Assembly (NCBI RefSeq): GCF_033118175.1
Contig: NC_083696.1
Coordinates: forward strand, 34,519,001-34,583,000
Reading direction: 5' to 3'
Source of the DNA: Dama dama
Taxonomy: Eukaryota > Chordata > Mammalia > Artiodactyla > Cervidae
DNA: 64,000 nucleotides
Shown here: positions 34,229 to 46,690 of the stretch, one piece after another
Position numbering within the stretch: the stretch's first letter is position 1
Layout of the letters: every line of letters starts with the position of its first letter
Made by a program: the position numbers and the translations under genes
Notes under the pieces: generated by a model
The model's database searches: none
What the model was told of the DNA's origin: nothing
The model's input: the letters and a program-made list of their open reading frames with translations, nothing else

Positions 34229-36651
34229 GTTAGCCTTTGCCCTGCTTCATTTTGTACTCCAAGGCCAAATTTGCCTGTTACTCCAGGTATCTCTGGACTT
34301 CCTACGTTTGCCTTCCAGTCCCCTTTAATGAAAAGGACATCTTTTTCCCCACTGGTCATAGTAAACACCCTCTTCCAACAACACAAGAGAAGACTCTACA
34401 CATGGACGTCACCAGATGATCAATACCGAAATCAGATTGATTATATTCTTTGCAGCCAAAGGTGAAGAAACTCTATACAGTCAGCAGAAACAAGACCAGG
34501 AGCTGACTGTGGCTCAGATCATGAACTCCTTATTGCCAAATTCAGACTTAAATTGAAGAAAGTAGGGAAAACCACTAGACCTTTCAGGTATGACTTAAAT
34601 CAAATCCCTTATAATTATTATACAGTGGAAGTGACAAACAGATTCAAGGAGTTGGTTAGATCTGATAGAGTGCCTGAAGAACTATGGACAGAGGTTCGTG
34701 ATATTGTACAGGAGGCAGGGATCAAGACCATGCCCAAGAAAAAGAAGTGCAAAAAGGCAAAATGGCTGTCTGAGGAGGCCTTACAGATAGCTGAGAAAAG
34801 AAGAGAAGTGAAAGGCAAAGGAGAAAAGGAAAGACAGACCCATTTCAATGCAGAGTTCCAAAGAATAGCAAGGAGAGATACGAAAGCTTTCCTCAGTGAT
34901 AGTGCAAAGAAATAGAGGAAAACAATAAAATGGGAAAGACTAGAGATCACTTCAAGAAAGTTAGAGATACCAAGGGAACATTTCATGCAAAGATGGGCAC
35001 AATAAAGGACAGAAATGGTATGGACCTAACAGAAGCAGAAGATATTAAGAAGAGGTGGCAACAATACACAGAAGAACTCTACAAAAGAGATCTTTATGAC
35101 CCAGATAACCACGATGGTGTGATCACTCACCTAGAGCCAGACATCCTGGAATGTGAAGTCAAGTGGGCCTTAGAAAGCATCACTACAAACAAACAAAACT
35201 AGTGGAGATGATGGAATTCCAGTTGAGCTATTTCAAATCCTACAAGATGATGCTGTGAAAGTGCTGCACTCAATATGCCAGCATTTTTGGAAAACTCAGC
35301 AGTAGCCACAGGACTGGAAAGGTCAGTTTTCATTCCAATCCCAAAGATAGGCAATGCCAAAGAATGCTCAAACTACTGCACAATTGCACTGATCTCACAC
35401 GCTAGCAAAGTAATCCTCAAAATTCTCCAAGCCAGGCTTCAACAGTATGTGAACCGTGAACTTCCAGATGTTCAAGCTGGTTTTAGAAAAGGCAGAGGAA
35501 CCAGAGATCAAGTTGCCAATATCTTTTGGATCATTGAAAATGCAAGAGAGTTCCAGAAAAGCATGTACTTCTGCTTTATTGACTACACCAAAGCCTTTGA
35601 CTGTGTGAATCACAACAAACTGTGGAAAATTCTGAAAGAGATGGGAATACCAGACCATCTGACCTGCCTCCTGAGAAATCTGTATGCAGGTCAAGAAGCA
35701 ACAGCTAGAACTGGACATGGAACAACAGACTGGTTCCAAATCAGGAATGTAGTATGTCAAGGCTGTATATTGTCATCCTGCTTATTTAACCTATGCAGAG
35801 TACATCATGCGAAATGCTGGGCTGGAGGAAGCACAAGCTGGAATCAAGGTTGCCTGGAGAATTATCAATAACCTCAGATATGCAGATGACACCACCCTTA
35901 TGGCAGAAAGTGAAGAGGAACTAAAAAGCCTCTTGATGAAAGTGAAAGAGAAGAGTGAAAAAGTTTGCTTAAAGCTCAATATTCAGAAAACTAAGATCAT
36001 GGCATCTCGTCCCATCACTTCATGGCAAATAGATGAGGAAACAATGGAAACAGTGAGAGACTTTATTTTTTGGGCTCCAAAATCACTGCAGATGGTGACT
36101 GCAGCCATGCAATTAAAAGACTGCTTGCTCCTCGAAAGAAAAGTTATGACCAACCTAAACATCATATTAAAAGACAGAGACATTATTTACCAACAAAGGT
36201 CTGTCTAGTCAAAGCTATGGTTTTTCCAGTAGTCATGTATGGATGTGAGGGTTGAACTATAAAGAAAACTGAGCATTGAAGAATTGATGTTTTTGAACTG
36301 TGGTATTGGAGAAGATTCTTAAGAATCCCTTGGACTGCAACGAGATCCAACCAGTCCATCCTAGAGGAAATCAGTCCTGAATATTCATTGGGAGGACTGA
36401 TGCTGAAGCTGAAACTCCAATACTTTGGCCACATGATGCAAAGAACTGACTCACTGGAAAAGACCCTGATGCTGGGAAAGACTGAAGGTGAGAGGAGAAG
36501 GGGACGACAGAGGATGAGATGGTTGGATGGCATCACTGACTCTATGGACATGAGTTTAAGCAGGCTCTGGTAGTTGGTGAGGACAGGGAAGCCTGGTGTG
36601 CTGCAGTCCATGGGGTCGGAAAGAGTTGGACACAACTGAGTGAGTGACCTG
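34229..36651 (+). mobile_element. BovB LINE with inverted 5' part (sense)
   Basis: Bases 34229 to about 34345 are antisense BovB endonuclease DNA, the same block as 27388-27500. From about 34350 the strand flips and sense BovB runs from CACTGGTCATAGTAAACACC through linker, reverse transcriptase and C-terminal region to the 3' end. Perfect 11 bp target duplications lie outside both parts, so this is one insertion event with a 5' inversion. Confidence 0.95.
34553..36590 (+). pseudogene. BovB reverse transcriptase, near-intact but broken
   Basis: Long blocks survive: 34553-34915 (lysine-rich linker), 34930-35202, 35275-35871 (IPIPKIGNA, a GFRKGRGTRDQ region, FIDYTKAFDCVNH) and 35807-36208. The catalytic Y-A-D-D followed by TTLMAE is intact near 35878-35889. 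Stops near 34914 and 35203 and frame changes around 35790 and 36060 separate the blocks, so no full polyprotein is made. It is younger-looking than the copies at 10130 and 16324. Confidence 0.9.
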
Positions 36652-36662
36652 ATGTTCCCTCT
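36652..36662. repeat. Target-site duplication of inverted BovB, right
   Basis: Exact copy of 34218-34228, after which antisense L1 copy B resumes. Confidence 0.9.
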
Positions 36663-38032
36663 ATGTGTACTTTCTGGAGAGTTTTTGTTTGTTTGTTTTT
36701 ATCATAAATGGGTGTTGAATTTTATTAAAAGTTTTTTCTACATCTATTGAGAAGATCATATGGTTTTTATTCTTCAGTTTGTTAACATATTTATATCACA
36801 CTAATTGACTTGTAGATACTGAAAAATCTTTGCATCCCTTGGATAAATCTCACTTGACCATGTGTATGATCCTTTTAATGTATTGGTAGATTCAGATTGC
36901 TGGCATTTTGTCAAAGACTTTTGTGTCCATGTTCATCAATGATATTGACCTTTGCAATTTTCTTTGCATGTTATCTTTGATTTTGGTGTCAGGGTATAGT
37001 GGTCTTAGAGATAGTGGCCTTCCTCTGAAATGTTTTTGGAATGTTTCAGAAAGACAGGTGTTAACTCTTCTTTAAGTGTTCAACAGAATTCACCTGTGAA
37101 ACCATCTGGTTCTGGACTTTTGTTGGGAATTTTAAAATCACAGTTTCAATTTTAGTACTTATAATTGGTCTATTTATATTTGCTATTTCTTCTTGAGTCA
37201 GTCTTGGGAGATTGTAACTTTCTAAGACCTTATCCATTCTTCCAAGTTGTCCATTTTACTGGCGTATAGTTGCTTGTAGTAGTCTTGCTTGTAGGAGTCT
37301 CATGATCCTTTGTATTTCTGTAGTGTTCTTTTTCATTTCTAATTTTATTGATTTGAGCCCTCTCCCTTTCTCTTGATGAATCAGGCTAAAGATTTATCAA
37401 TTTAAAAAAAACAGCTTTTAGTTTCATTGATCTTTTCTATTATTTTCTTTATCTCTATTTTTGCTGTGATATGAGTTCTTCCCTTCTGCTAATTTGTAGT
37501 TTTATTTGTTCTTGCCCTAGTTGCTTTGGGTATAAGATTAGGTTGCTTATTTGACATGTTTATTGTTTCCTGAAGTAAGATTGTTATTATAAACTTCCCT
37601 CTTATAACTAATTTTGTTGCTCCCCAAAGGTTTTGGATCATTGTGCTTTGTTTTCATTTGTCTCTAGGTATTTATTTATTTCTCTTTGATTTCTTCAGTG
37701 ATTCACTGCTTGTTTAAGAGCATATTGTTTAGCCTCCACATGTTTATGTTTCACAGTTTTTTACTTGTAGGTGATTTCTAGTTTCATTGCATTTTGCTCA
37801 GAAAAGATGCTTGATATGAGTTTTTTTTTAATCTACCAAAGTTCACCTTGTGGCCCAGCATGTGACCAATCCTGGATGTTCCACGTGCACTTGAGAAGAA
37901 TGTGATTTCTGCTACTTTTCAATGGAGTGCTCTATAAACATCAATTAAGATAATCTGCTCTAATGTGTCATTTAAGGCCTGTGTTTCCTTATTGATTTTC
38001 TGGATGATTTGTCCATTGATGAAAGTGGGGTG

Positions 38033-38041
38033 TAAAAAGTC
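38033..38041. repeat. Target-site duplication of L1-BT, left
   Basis: TAAAAAGTC here and at 39386-39394 brackets the L1-BT fragment. Confidence 0.7.
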
Positions 38042-38888
38042 AACCACCTGTAAAAGAATGAAACTAGAACACTTTCTAACACCATACACAAAAATAAACT
38101 CAAAATGGATTAAAAATCTAAATGTAAGACCAGAAACTATAAAACTCCTAGAGGAGAACATAGGCAGAACACTCTTTGACATAAATTACAGCAAGATCCT
38201 CTATGACCCACCTCCCAGAGTAATGGAAATAAAAGCAAAAATAAACAAATGGGACCTAATTAAACTTAAAAACTTTTACACAATGAAGGAAACTACAAGC
38301 AAGGTGAAAAGACAGCCTTCAGAATGGGAGAAAATAATAGCAAATGAAGCAATTGACAAAGAATTAATCTCAAAAATATACAAGCAGCTCAGGCAGCTCA
38401 ATTCCAGAAAAATAAATGACCCAATCAAAAAATGGGCCAAAGAACTAAACAGACATTTCTCCAAAGAAGACATACAGATGGCTAACAAACACATGAAAAG
38501 ATGCTCAACATCACTCATTATCAGAGAAATGCAAATCAAAACCACAATGAGGTACCATCTCATACCGATCAGAATGGCTGCTATCCAAAAGTCTACAAGC
38601 AATAAATGCTGGAGAGGGTGTGGAGAAAAGGGAACCCTCTTACACTGTTGGTGGGAATGCAAACTAGTACAGCCACTGTGAAGAACAGTGTGGAGATTCC
38701 TGAAAAAACTGGAAATGGAACTGCCATATGACCCAGCAATCCCACTTCTGGGCATACACACCGAGGAAACTAGATCTGAAAGAGACACATGTACCCCAGT
38801 GTTCATCGCAGCACTGTTTACAATCACTAGGACATGGAAGCAACCTAGATATCCGTCAGCAGACGAATGGATAAGAGAGCTGTGGTAG
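38042..38888 (+). pseudogene. L1-BT ORF2 C-terminal fragment
   Basis: One frame is open from before the insertion to a TGA at 38679-38681. The text continues in the same frame at 38688-38888 (WRFLKKLEMELPYDPAIPLL), which shows that the TGA is a premature stop. The fragment includes the C-terminal cysteine-rich region (NKCWRGCGEKGTLLHCWWEC), a zinc-knuckle-like motif of mammalian L1 ORF2. It has no endonuclease or reverse transcriptase. Confidence 0.85.
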
Positions 38889-39385
38889 ATATACACAATG
38901 GAATATTACTCAGCTCTTAAAAAAATGCATTTGAATCAGTTCTAATGAGGTGGATGAAACTGGAGCCTATTATACAGAGTGAAGTAAGCCAGAAAGAAAA
39001 ACATCAATACAGTACACTGATGCATATATATGGAATTTAGAAAAATGGTAATGATGACACTATATGCAAGACAGCAAAAGAGACACAGATATAAACAACA
39101 GACTTTTGAACTCTGTGGGAGAAGGCAAGGGTGGGATGATTTGAGAGAATAGCATTGAAACATGCATATTACCATATGTGAAACAGATCACCAGTCCAAG
39201 TTCAGTGCATGAAACAGGGCACTCAAAGCTGGTGCACTGGGACAACCCTGAGGGATGGATGGGGAGGGAGGTGGGAGGGGGGTTCAGGATGAGGGACACA
39301 TGTACACCCATGGCTGATTCATGTCAGTGTATGGCGAAAACCACTACAATATTGTAATTAGCCTCCAATTAAAATAATTTTTTTT
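38042..39385 (+). mobile_element. L1-BT LINE, 5' truncated 1.3 kb (sense)
   Basis: Colinear 3' part of L1-BT: the C-terminal portion of ORF2, then a 3' UTR with the GGATGGATGGGGAGGGAGGT G-rich block and the terminal GGCTGATTCATGTCAGTGTA. It is inserted in antisense L1 copy B and serves as the reference for the rearranged copy at 659-1199. Confidence 0.9.
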
Positions 39386-39393
39386 TAAAAAGT

Positions 39394-40960
39394 CCCTCAC
39401 TCTTACTGTGTTACTGTCAATTTCTCCTTTTATAGTTGTCAGTATCTGCCTTATATATTCAGGTGCTCCTATGCTGGGTGCATATATGTTTACAATTGGT
39501 GTATATGGTTCTTAGATTCATCCCTTGATCACTATGTAGTGTCCTTCTTTGTCTCTTGTAACAATCTTTAAAGTCTATTTTTTCTGATATGAGTATTGCT
39601 ACTCCAGCTTTCTTTTGATTTCCGTTTGCATGGGATACCTTTTTCTATCCCCTCAGTCTTTGTGTGTCCCGAGATCTCAAGTGCATCTCTCATAGACAAC
39701 AAAAATATGGGTCTTATTTTTGTGTCCCTTCAGGCAGTCTGTGTCTTTTGGTTGGGGCATTTAATCTATTTACATTTAAGGTAATTAGCAATATATATAG
39801 TCTTATTGCCATTTTCTTAATTGTTTTGGATTTGTTTTGTTTAGGTCTTTTTTCTTGCCTTCTACTCTTGTTCTCTTGTGATTTGATTGCTAACTTTAGT
39901 GTTGTGTTTGGGTTCCTTTTTCTTTTGTGTTTGTAACTATATGGATTTTGGTTTGTGGTTACCATGAGGTTTTGATATAGCATTCTCTATGTAAACAATA
40001 TTATTTTTAAGTTGTTGGTCTTAATTATTTTATGAATTTCTATATCCTGCATTTGTACTCTCTTCTCATAATTGCTAGTTTTGGTATCACATTTTTGTGC
40101 AGATGATTTCTTGCCTGCACTCATAAACATGAGTTTCACTGGTGAGCTTTTCCATTAGTCATTTTCTTATTTCTCATAGTGGCCTTTCCTTTTCACTTAG
40201 AGAAGTTCCTTTAGCATTTGCTGCACAACTGGTCTAGTGGTGTTGAATTCTTTTTGCTTTTGCTAGCTTTGGATTTCTCTGCTGAATCTGAATGAGAGTC
40301 TTGCTGGGTAGAGTATTCTTGGTTGTAGGTTCTTCCCTTTCTTCACTGTAAATATATCATGCCACTCTAGCAACCTGCAGAGCTTCTGCAGATATCATCT
40401 GATAACCTTATGGGAATTCCCCTGTATGTTATCTGTTACTTTTCCCTTGTTGTTTCAATATATTTTTCTTTGTCTTTAATTTCTGTCAGTTCGATTACTG
40501 TGTATCATAGCATATCCTTCCTTGCATTTATCCTACCTGGGACTCTCTGGCTTCCTGGACTTGGGTGACTATTTTCTTTCCCTTGTTAGGGAAGTTTTCA
40601 GCTCTTATCTATTCTGATATTTAGTGTTGTCCCAGAAGTCTCTCAGACTGTCTTCATTTATTTCTTTTTCTTTATCCTTTGTCCTGCCACAGTGATTTCC
40701 ATCACTCTGTCTTCCAGCTCACTTACCTGTTCTTCTGCCTCAGTTGTTCTGCTATTGATTCCTTCTAGTGTATTTTTCATTTCAGTTATTGTATTGTTCA
40801 TCTCTTTGTTTTTTAGTTCTTCTAGGTCTTTGTTAAACATTTCTTTCATCTTCCTGATCTGTACCTCCATTCTTTTCTGTGATCTTAGATCATCATCTTC
40901 ACTATCATTACTCTGAATTCTTTTTCAGGTGGATTGCCTATCTCCACTTCACTTAGTTGT
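39394..40960 (-). pseudogene. L1 copy B ORF2 start and ORF1, decayed
   Basis: On the minus strand the ORF2 endonuclease begins near 39810 with a TLNVNRLNAPTKR region, the expected N-terminal metal-site segment. Upstream, ORF1 coiled-coil coding lies at 40658-40870 (KNTLEGINSRTTEAEEQVSE). Frames between them are broken. Confidence 0.75.
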
Positions 40961-41915
40961 TGTTCTAGGGTTCTGTCTTGTTCCTTCAACTGGGACGTAT
41001 TCTTCTGCAGTCTCATTTTGTCTAACTTTATGTGATTGAAATTTCCATTATGCAGGCTGCAGAACTGTAGCTCTTGCTTCTGCTTTCTGCACTCTGGTGG
41101 ATAAGGCTAAGAGGTTTTTGCAGGCTTCCTGATATGTGGGCTCCTTTCCACTACTGGGTGGAGCTGTGTCTTGTCTCTCTGGTGGGTGGGGCCATACTCA
41201 GGAAGACTTTTAGCAGCCTGTCTGCTGATTCATGGGGCTGTGTTCCCACCCTGTTTGCTTGGCCTGAGGCGTCCTAGCACTGGATCCTCCAAGCTGCTGA
41301 ATGGGGCTGGGTCTTGGGGTGGAAATGGTGGCCTCTAGGAAGGCTCACAACCAATGAGTACTCCCCAGACATGCCACTATCTTTGTCCCCACAGTGAGCC
41401 ACAGGCACTCCCCACCTCTGCAGGAGACCTTCTGATACTAGTAGTTGAGTCTGGCCCAGTCTCTTATGAGGTCTCTGCTCTTTTCCCTGGGTACTGGTGT
41501 ATGCGGGACTTTTATAAGCCCGCCAAGAATGAAGTTTTTGTTTGCCCCAGTCCTTTAGCATCCCCATTGGCCTTCAAATCCAGACTCTCTAAAGGAATTC
41601 TCCTGCTGCTGCCAGAACCCCAGGCTGGGAAACTTGACATGAGGCTCAGGACTTTCACTCCTGTGGGAGTATTTCTGTGGTCAAATTATTTTCCAGTTTG
41701 TGGGCCACCCATGTGGCAGGTATGGAATTTGATTATACTGTGACTGCACTCCTAGTATCTCATTGCCTCTTTGTCTTTGGATGTAGGTTATATTCTTTGG
41801 TATGTTCCAACATTTTTTGTGTTTTGTCCATGGTTGTTCAGAAGTTAGCTGTGATTTGGGTGTTTTTTGTTAAGAAGAGGTGAGCTCGTCCTTCTATTCT
41901 TCCATCTTGTTGGTC
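40961..41915 (-). other. 5' UTR of L1 copy B
   Basis: GC-richer sequence upstream of the copy B ORF1, ending at an antisense CCAAGATGG-type start near 41905. Open frames here are by-products. In a young L1 this region would hold an RNA polymerase II promoter, but nothing indicates activity now. Confidence 0.55.
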
Positions 41916-41924
41916 AATTTCCTG

Positions 41925-44900
41925 TTAGGTTTTATGTAACTGGGTGCACCAATGGTGGGCACATAAATATTTACAACTATTGTATCTTCTTAATGTATTG
42001 ACTACTTTATCATTACCTTCTTGGTCTATCCCTACCATTTTTAGGTTACGGTCTACTTTGTATGACATAAGTATTGCTACTCCCACTTTTTTTTGGTTGC
42101 CATTTCCTTGAAATATCTTTTTCCATCCTTTTTCTCTCAGACTGTGTGTCTTTATGGCTAAAGTGAGTCTCCTGTAAGCAGTATAGCATTGGGTCTTGTT
42201 TTTTAATTTGCCATTGTATGCTTTTTGGTTGGATACTGCAATCCACTTATGTTTAAAGTAGTTATTGTGCAAAAGGGAGACTTACTATTGCCATTTTGTT
42301 AACTTATTGCCTGGCTGTTTTGTAAATTCATTGTTCCTTATTTCTTACCCTGCTATCTTTTTCTTATTTTGATGTGGTGTCAGTATGCTTTGACTTCTTT
42401 ATCATGTTCCCTTTGTAATTACTGCAGGTTTTCCCCCGTGTGGTTACTGTGAAGCTCACATAAAAATATCTTAAAATTGTAACACTCTAGTTTAAGCTAA
42501 AAACAACTTAACTTCAATATAGTTCCCAAGCTTCACACTTTTACTTCTCCTCTTCCTCACATTTTAGCTCACTGACATTACAGTTTGCTTATTTTTATAT
42601 TGTATAACTAACATAAGATTATTGTAGTTATGGTTGTTTTTACTACATTTGTTTTTTAACTTGTAAACTATATTTGTAAGTGAATTATGCACCAGCATTA
42701 CGATATTACACAATCTAACTTGGACTATATTTCTACCATTACCAGTGAGTTTTACACTGCCATCTTATTTTTTATGATGGTAATTAGCGTCCTGTTACTT
42801 CCACTCAACAGACTCCCTTTAGCATTTCTTGTAAAGCATATCTAATGGTGATGAATTCCCTCAGTTTTTGTTTGAGAAAGCTTCTGAAGAACAGCTTCAC
42901 CAGGAGTAGCATTTTTGGTTCACAGTTTCTTTCTTTCAGTATTTTGAATATGTCAACCCATTCTCTTCTGGCCTGAAAAGTTTCTGTTGAAAAATCTGCC
43001 ATCGTTTTGGAGCTCCCCTGTATTATCATTTTTCTCTTATTGGTTTTAAAGTTCTTTTTCTTTGACTCTTGATGATTTAATCATAATACGTGTCAGTGTA
43101 GTACTTTTCAGTTCAACCTTTTTAGGATCCCTTTGGTCTCTTGTATCTTGAGGTCGCCTTCTCTTCCCATCTTTGGGAAGTCTTCAACCATTAGTGCTTT
43201 AAATATATTTTCTGTCCTTTTCCTCTTCCCTTTCTGGAATCCCTGTAATATGAATACTGTTTCTTTTCATTGTGTCCCATAAGTCCTATAGACTGGCTTC
43301 ACTTTCATTCTTTTTTCTAGTTGCTTCTCTGATAGGATAATTTCAAATGGCCTATTCTTCTGGGTCACTGATTCTTCTTTTGAAAATCTCTACTGATTTC
43401 AATTCAGTTATTTTTCAGCTGTAGGATTTCTGGTTTTTTTTTTTTTTTTTTTTTTTAATGTTTTCTATTTCTTTGTTGAACTTCTCATTTTGTTCATTCA
43501 TTGCTTTCCCAATTTTGTTTAATTGTTGTGTATTCTTGTAATTCACAAAACTTCTTTAAGAGCATTATTCTGAATTATTTGTTCACAGATCTCCATTTCT
43601 TTAGGGCTATTAGTGCCTTTTTAGTTTCCTTTAGCATTGTCATATTTACCTGATTTTTTCAGGATCTTTGATTCCTTACATTGGTATATGTGCATCTGAG
43701 TAAGTGACCTCTTCTAGACTTTGCAGATTCACTTTGGATTCATTAATCAGCTCAGTTTGGGTTTCTGGTAACATCCTTGGGCAAATGAGACCTGCTATTA
43801 GAGTCTATTATGGGGCTAGGCAACTGTTAAAGCTCTGAGGCTGTCTATGGCGGGGCGGGGGGAGTGCTGCCACTGGCTGATAACAGCTGGATAGAATTGC
43901 TGGCTTGGTTGCATGTCCAACTGAGGCTGTACTATTGGTTCTGTTGCTGTCTGGATTCTCTGGTCAGGACTAGGGACTAAATTCAGTAGTAAACGGGCTA
44001 TGGATTCACTCCCCTACCCTGGTAGGGCAGCAGAATGGGACCCAGTGCCTACAGGACTCACTGTTTGGGGAATGTTGTAAGCAGGGCTGCTGGATGGCCT
44101 ACACAGGTTTTTGTGCTCTGGTAAGTCTCCCTCGTCAGGTGGACTATAGGCTATGTTCAGCCATGAATGGGGCTATGAATTGGTTTCCCTGACTAAGCTA
44201 ATTTAGGCATAGTGGTAAAAGTAGCTCCAAGGCCACTAAGGCTGTCTGTCATCATCAATCAAGTTGACCCAGACCCTAAGTCCTACAGCCAAACTGGGCC
44301 ACTTGCTTTGCTCTAAAAGTAATCAGCTTTGCCTGCCTATTTCTCAGCTCCATTGCTGCTGGGTAATGCAGCTTCCAGGTATTCTTACCAGTCCTTCCTG
44401 TCAGATGGAGCTGATAACTCAGCTCCTCCCTGGGCTGGACTGGGAGGGCCCATTTTAGGTAACTTCCAAATTTCCCCAAACAGACTTTCTCTTTGGAAGA
44501 GGCTGGGATCTAGAATCCACAGTGGGTGGAGCTATGACTCAGTTCTTCTCCCTGGATGTGAATAGACCAGACTCCAGGGCTCTCCTAGCTCTCCTCTGAG
44601 GACTGAAATCAGGCAGTCCTGCACCCTACTGAGTTCCCTGGTCAGGTGCACCACCAACTTGGTTCTGCAGATGAGCAAAGCCACTGGTTGGGACTAGTAC
44701 TTGGCTCTGCAGGTATGAATTTGGTCAGCCAAGATCTGAGTGCTGACTGTTGGAAGTCCCTCCGTACCCCCTTCTCCCTCATAGATTCCTAGTGGTTGAG
44801 CCCTACTGAGTCCCCAGTGATACTATGGGACGAAATCCACAATAAGGGCTCCTATAAAGGGACCCACAATGCAAGGAAGTAGCTGGATGTAACCCCAAGC

Positions 44901-45165
44901 TCTCTTTTCCTACTGGGGTGATCTCTCAGTCTGATGTTGTGCCAGCTTCAAGGAGAGGCAATGTGGTCAACATAGCTGTTCCTCTTACCCTTTGAATGCA
45001 GGGTATCTTGGTCTCTGGTGAAGGAGGGTACTTCAACCTCACTTCCATGTTTTAGGATTTTCTCCATTGGTGTCTCATTCATGAGTGGTTGTTAGTAGTT
45101 GTTCTTGTGAGGTGGAGTAAAGTTAGGAACAACCAATGTTGGCATCTTAGTGACATCATTTCCTG
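41925..45165 (-). mobile_element. L1 LINE copy C, 5' part (antisense)
   Basis: Antisense L1 starting inside the ORF2 endonuclease (41925-42272), then ORF1, whose C-terminal domain is recognisable at 42805-43029 (ADFSTETFQARREWVDIFKI), and a long GC-richer 5' UTR from about 43700 to GGCATCTTAGTGACATCA at 45165. It lacks the rest of ORF2. A T-run lies at 43434-43456. Confidence 0.8.
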
Positions 45166-45202
45166 CATATCTTAAAGAAAGGGAAATCCTGAAATGTACC
45201 CA

Positions 45203-45425
45203 TTAAAAGCATATGTCCATGCTCAATAGCTCAGTTGTTAATCCCATGGAACCTGCCTGCCAGGCTCCTCTGTCCGTGGAATATTCCAGGCAAAAATACT
45301 GGAGTGGGTTGCCATTTCCTCCTCCAGGGGATCTTCCCAACCCAGGACTAAACCCACACCTCATGTTATCTCCTGCATTGGCAAGCAGATTCTTTACCAC
45401 TGCACCACCTGGGAAGCTCAAAAGC
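45203..45425 (-). mobile_element. Bov-tA SINE (antisense)
   Basis: CTCCTCTGTCCGTGGAATAT, then GGAGTGGGTTGCCATTTCCT and CCACTGCACCACCTGGGAAG. Confidence 0.9.
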
Positions 45426-45788
45426 AGGCTTACAGTTACCTAATGTATTTGGCTCCCAACTTGGTATTATACTGTAGATCCATCTTGGGAACATTTCTTT
45501 GATTCTTCCTTCCCCACTAAGAACCCAGTACTCAAAACCAGGAGAGCTGGCCTTAGGCCTGATAGTAGGTAACTGGATTTCCCATCTATAAAACGAAGCG
45601 TTGAGAAATACCTCTCCCCCAGTAAATTTTAAGAAATAATATTCATACCTTTTGACCAAGTAATTTTCCTTTCAGACATCTATCAAATGAATTGACACAA
45701 AAGGGGAGAAATGTAAACAAGAGGCTGTATATGTAATGATAGCTCACAGAATTTTTTTTTCACGACTGCAAAGCAGTCTAAATGTTTT
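45426..45788. other. Unique sequence, nothing recognised
   Basis: No gene-like frame or repeat was recognised. Confidence 0.4.
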
Positions 45789-45789
45789 G

Positions 45790-46588
45790 TTGTTCAGTTG
45801 CTCAGTCGTGTCCAGCTCTGCGACCTCATGGACTGCAGCACGCCAGGCTTCCCTATCCTTCACCATCTCCTGGAGCTTGCTCAAACTCATGTCCATTCAG
45901 TTGGTAATGCCATCCAACCATCTCATCCTCTATCGTCCCCTTCTTCTCCTGCCTTCAGTTTTTCCCAGCATCAGGGTCTTTTCCAATGAGCCAGCTCTTT
46001 GCATCAGGTAGCCAGAGTATTGGAGCTTCAGCTTCAGCATCAGTCCTTCCAATGAATATTCAGGATTGATTTCCTTTAGGATGGACTGGTTTGAGCTCCT
46101 TGCCGACCAAGGGACTCTCAAGAGTCTTCTCCAACACCACAGTTCAAAAGCATCAATTCTTCGGCACTCAGCTTTCTTTATGGCCCAGCCCTCACACCCA
46201 TACATGACTACTGGAAAAAGCATAGCTTTGGCTTGATGGACATTTGTTGGCAAAGTAATGTCTCTGCTTTTTAATATGCTGTCTAGGTTTGTCATAGCTT
46301 TTCTTCCAAGAAGCAAGCATCTTTTAATTTCATGGCTGCAGTCATCATCTACAGTGATTTTGGAGCCCAAACAGTAAAGTTAGCCACTGTTTCCACATCT
46401 ATTTGCCATGAAGTGATGGGACCGGATGCCATGATCTTCGTTTTCTGAATGTTGAGTTTTAAGCCAGCTTTTTCACTCTCCTCTTTCACCTTCATCAAGA
46501 GGCTCTTTAGTTTCTCTTCACTTTCTGCCATAAGGGTGGTATCATCTGCATATCTGAGGTTATTGATATTTCTCCTGGCAATCTTGAT
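45790..46588 (-). mobile_element. BovB LINE 3' fragment (antisense)
   Basis: From GTTGTTCAGTTGCTCAGTCG through the C-terminal region to TATTTCTCCTGGCAATCTTG in the reverse transcriptase, antisense. The Y-A-D-D region is at its upstream edge (ATCATCTGCATATCTGAGGT, 46540-46559). It is the last large repeat before the FRMD3 exon, about 680 bases upstream. Confidence 0.95.
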
Positions 46589-46589
46589 T

Positions 46590-46690
46590 GTAACTATTAT
46601 TATTGGGCAACTATTAACAGTTCATATTAACTATTAATAGTTAACTATTAATATTAACTTATTAATCATATTAGGCAACTATTATTGTAT
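46590..46690. repeat. AT-rich imperfect tandem repeat
   Basis: Repeated TAACTATTA and GGCAACTATTA units with variable spacing. It starts exactly where the BovB stops matching. Confidence 0.7.

Larger units (their letters stand above)
33855..41915 (-). mobile_element. L1 LINE copy B, with 5' UTR (antisense)
   Basis: An antisense L1 lacking its 3' end but keeping the ORF2 reverse transcriptase and endonuclease, ORF1 and about 1 kb of 5' UTR ending CTTCCATCTTGTTGGTCAAT near 41915. Three later insertions split it: an L1 3' end (33955-34130), a 5'-inverted BovB (34229-36651) and an L1-BT fragment (38042-39385). Without these the L1 portion is about 4 kb. Confidence 0.85.

Noticed and set aside
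37965..38681. 238-codon open frame, the longest in the window
   Set aside because: It starts in antisense L1, crosses the target duplication and reads the C-terminus of L1-BT ORF2. It is a transposon remnant, not a gene.
38276..38896. 206-codon minus-strand frame
   Set aside because: Antisense shadow of the L1-BT ORF2 fragment.
41274..41743. 97- and 129-codon frames on opposite strands
   Set aside because: Both fall in the 5' UTR of L1 copy B.
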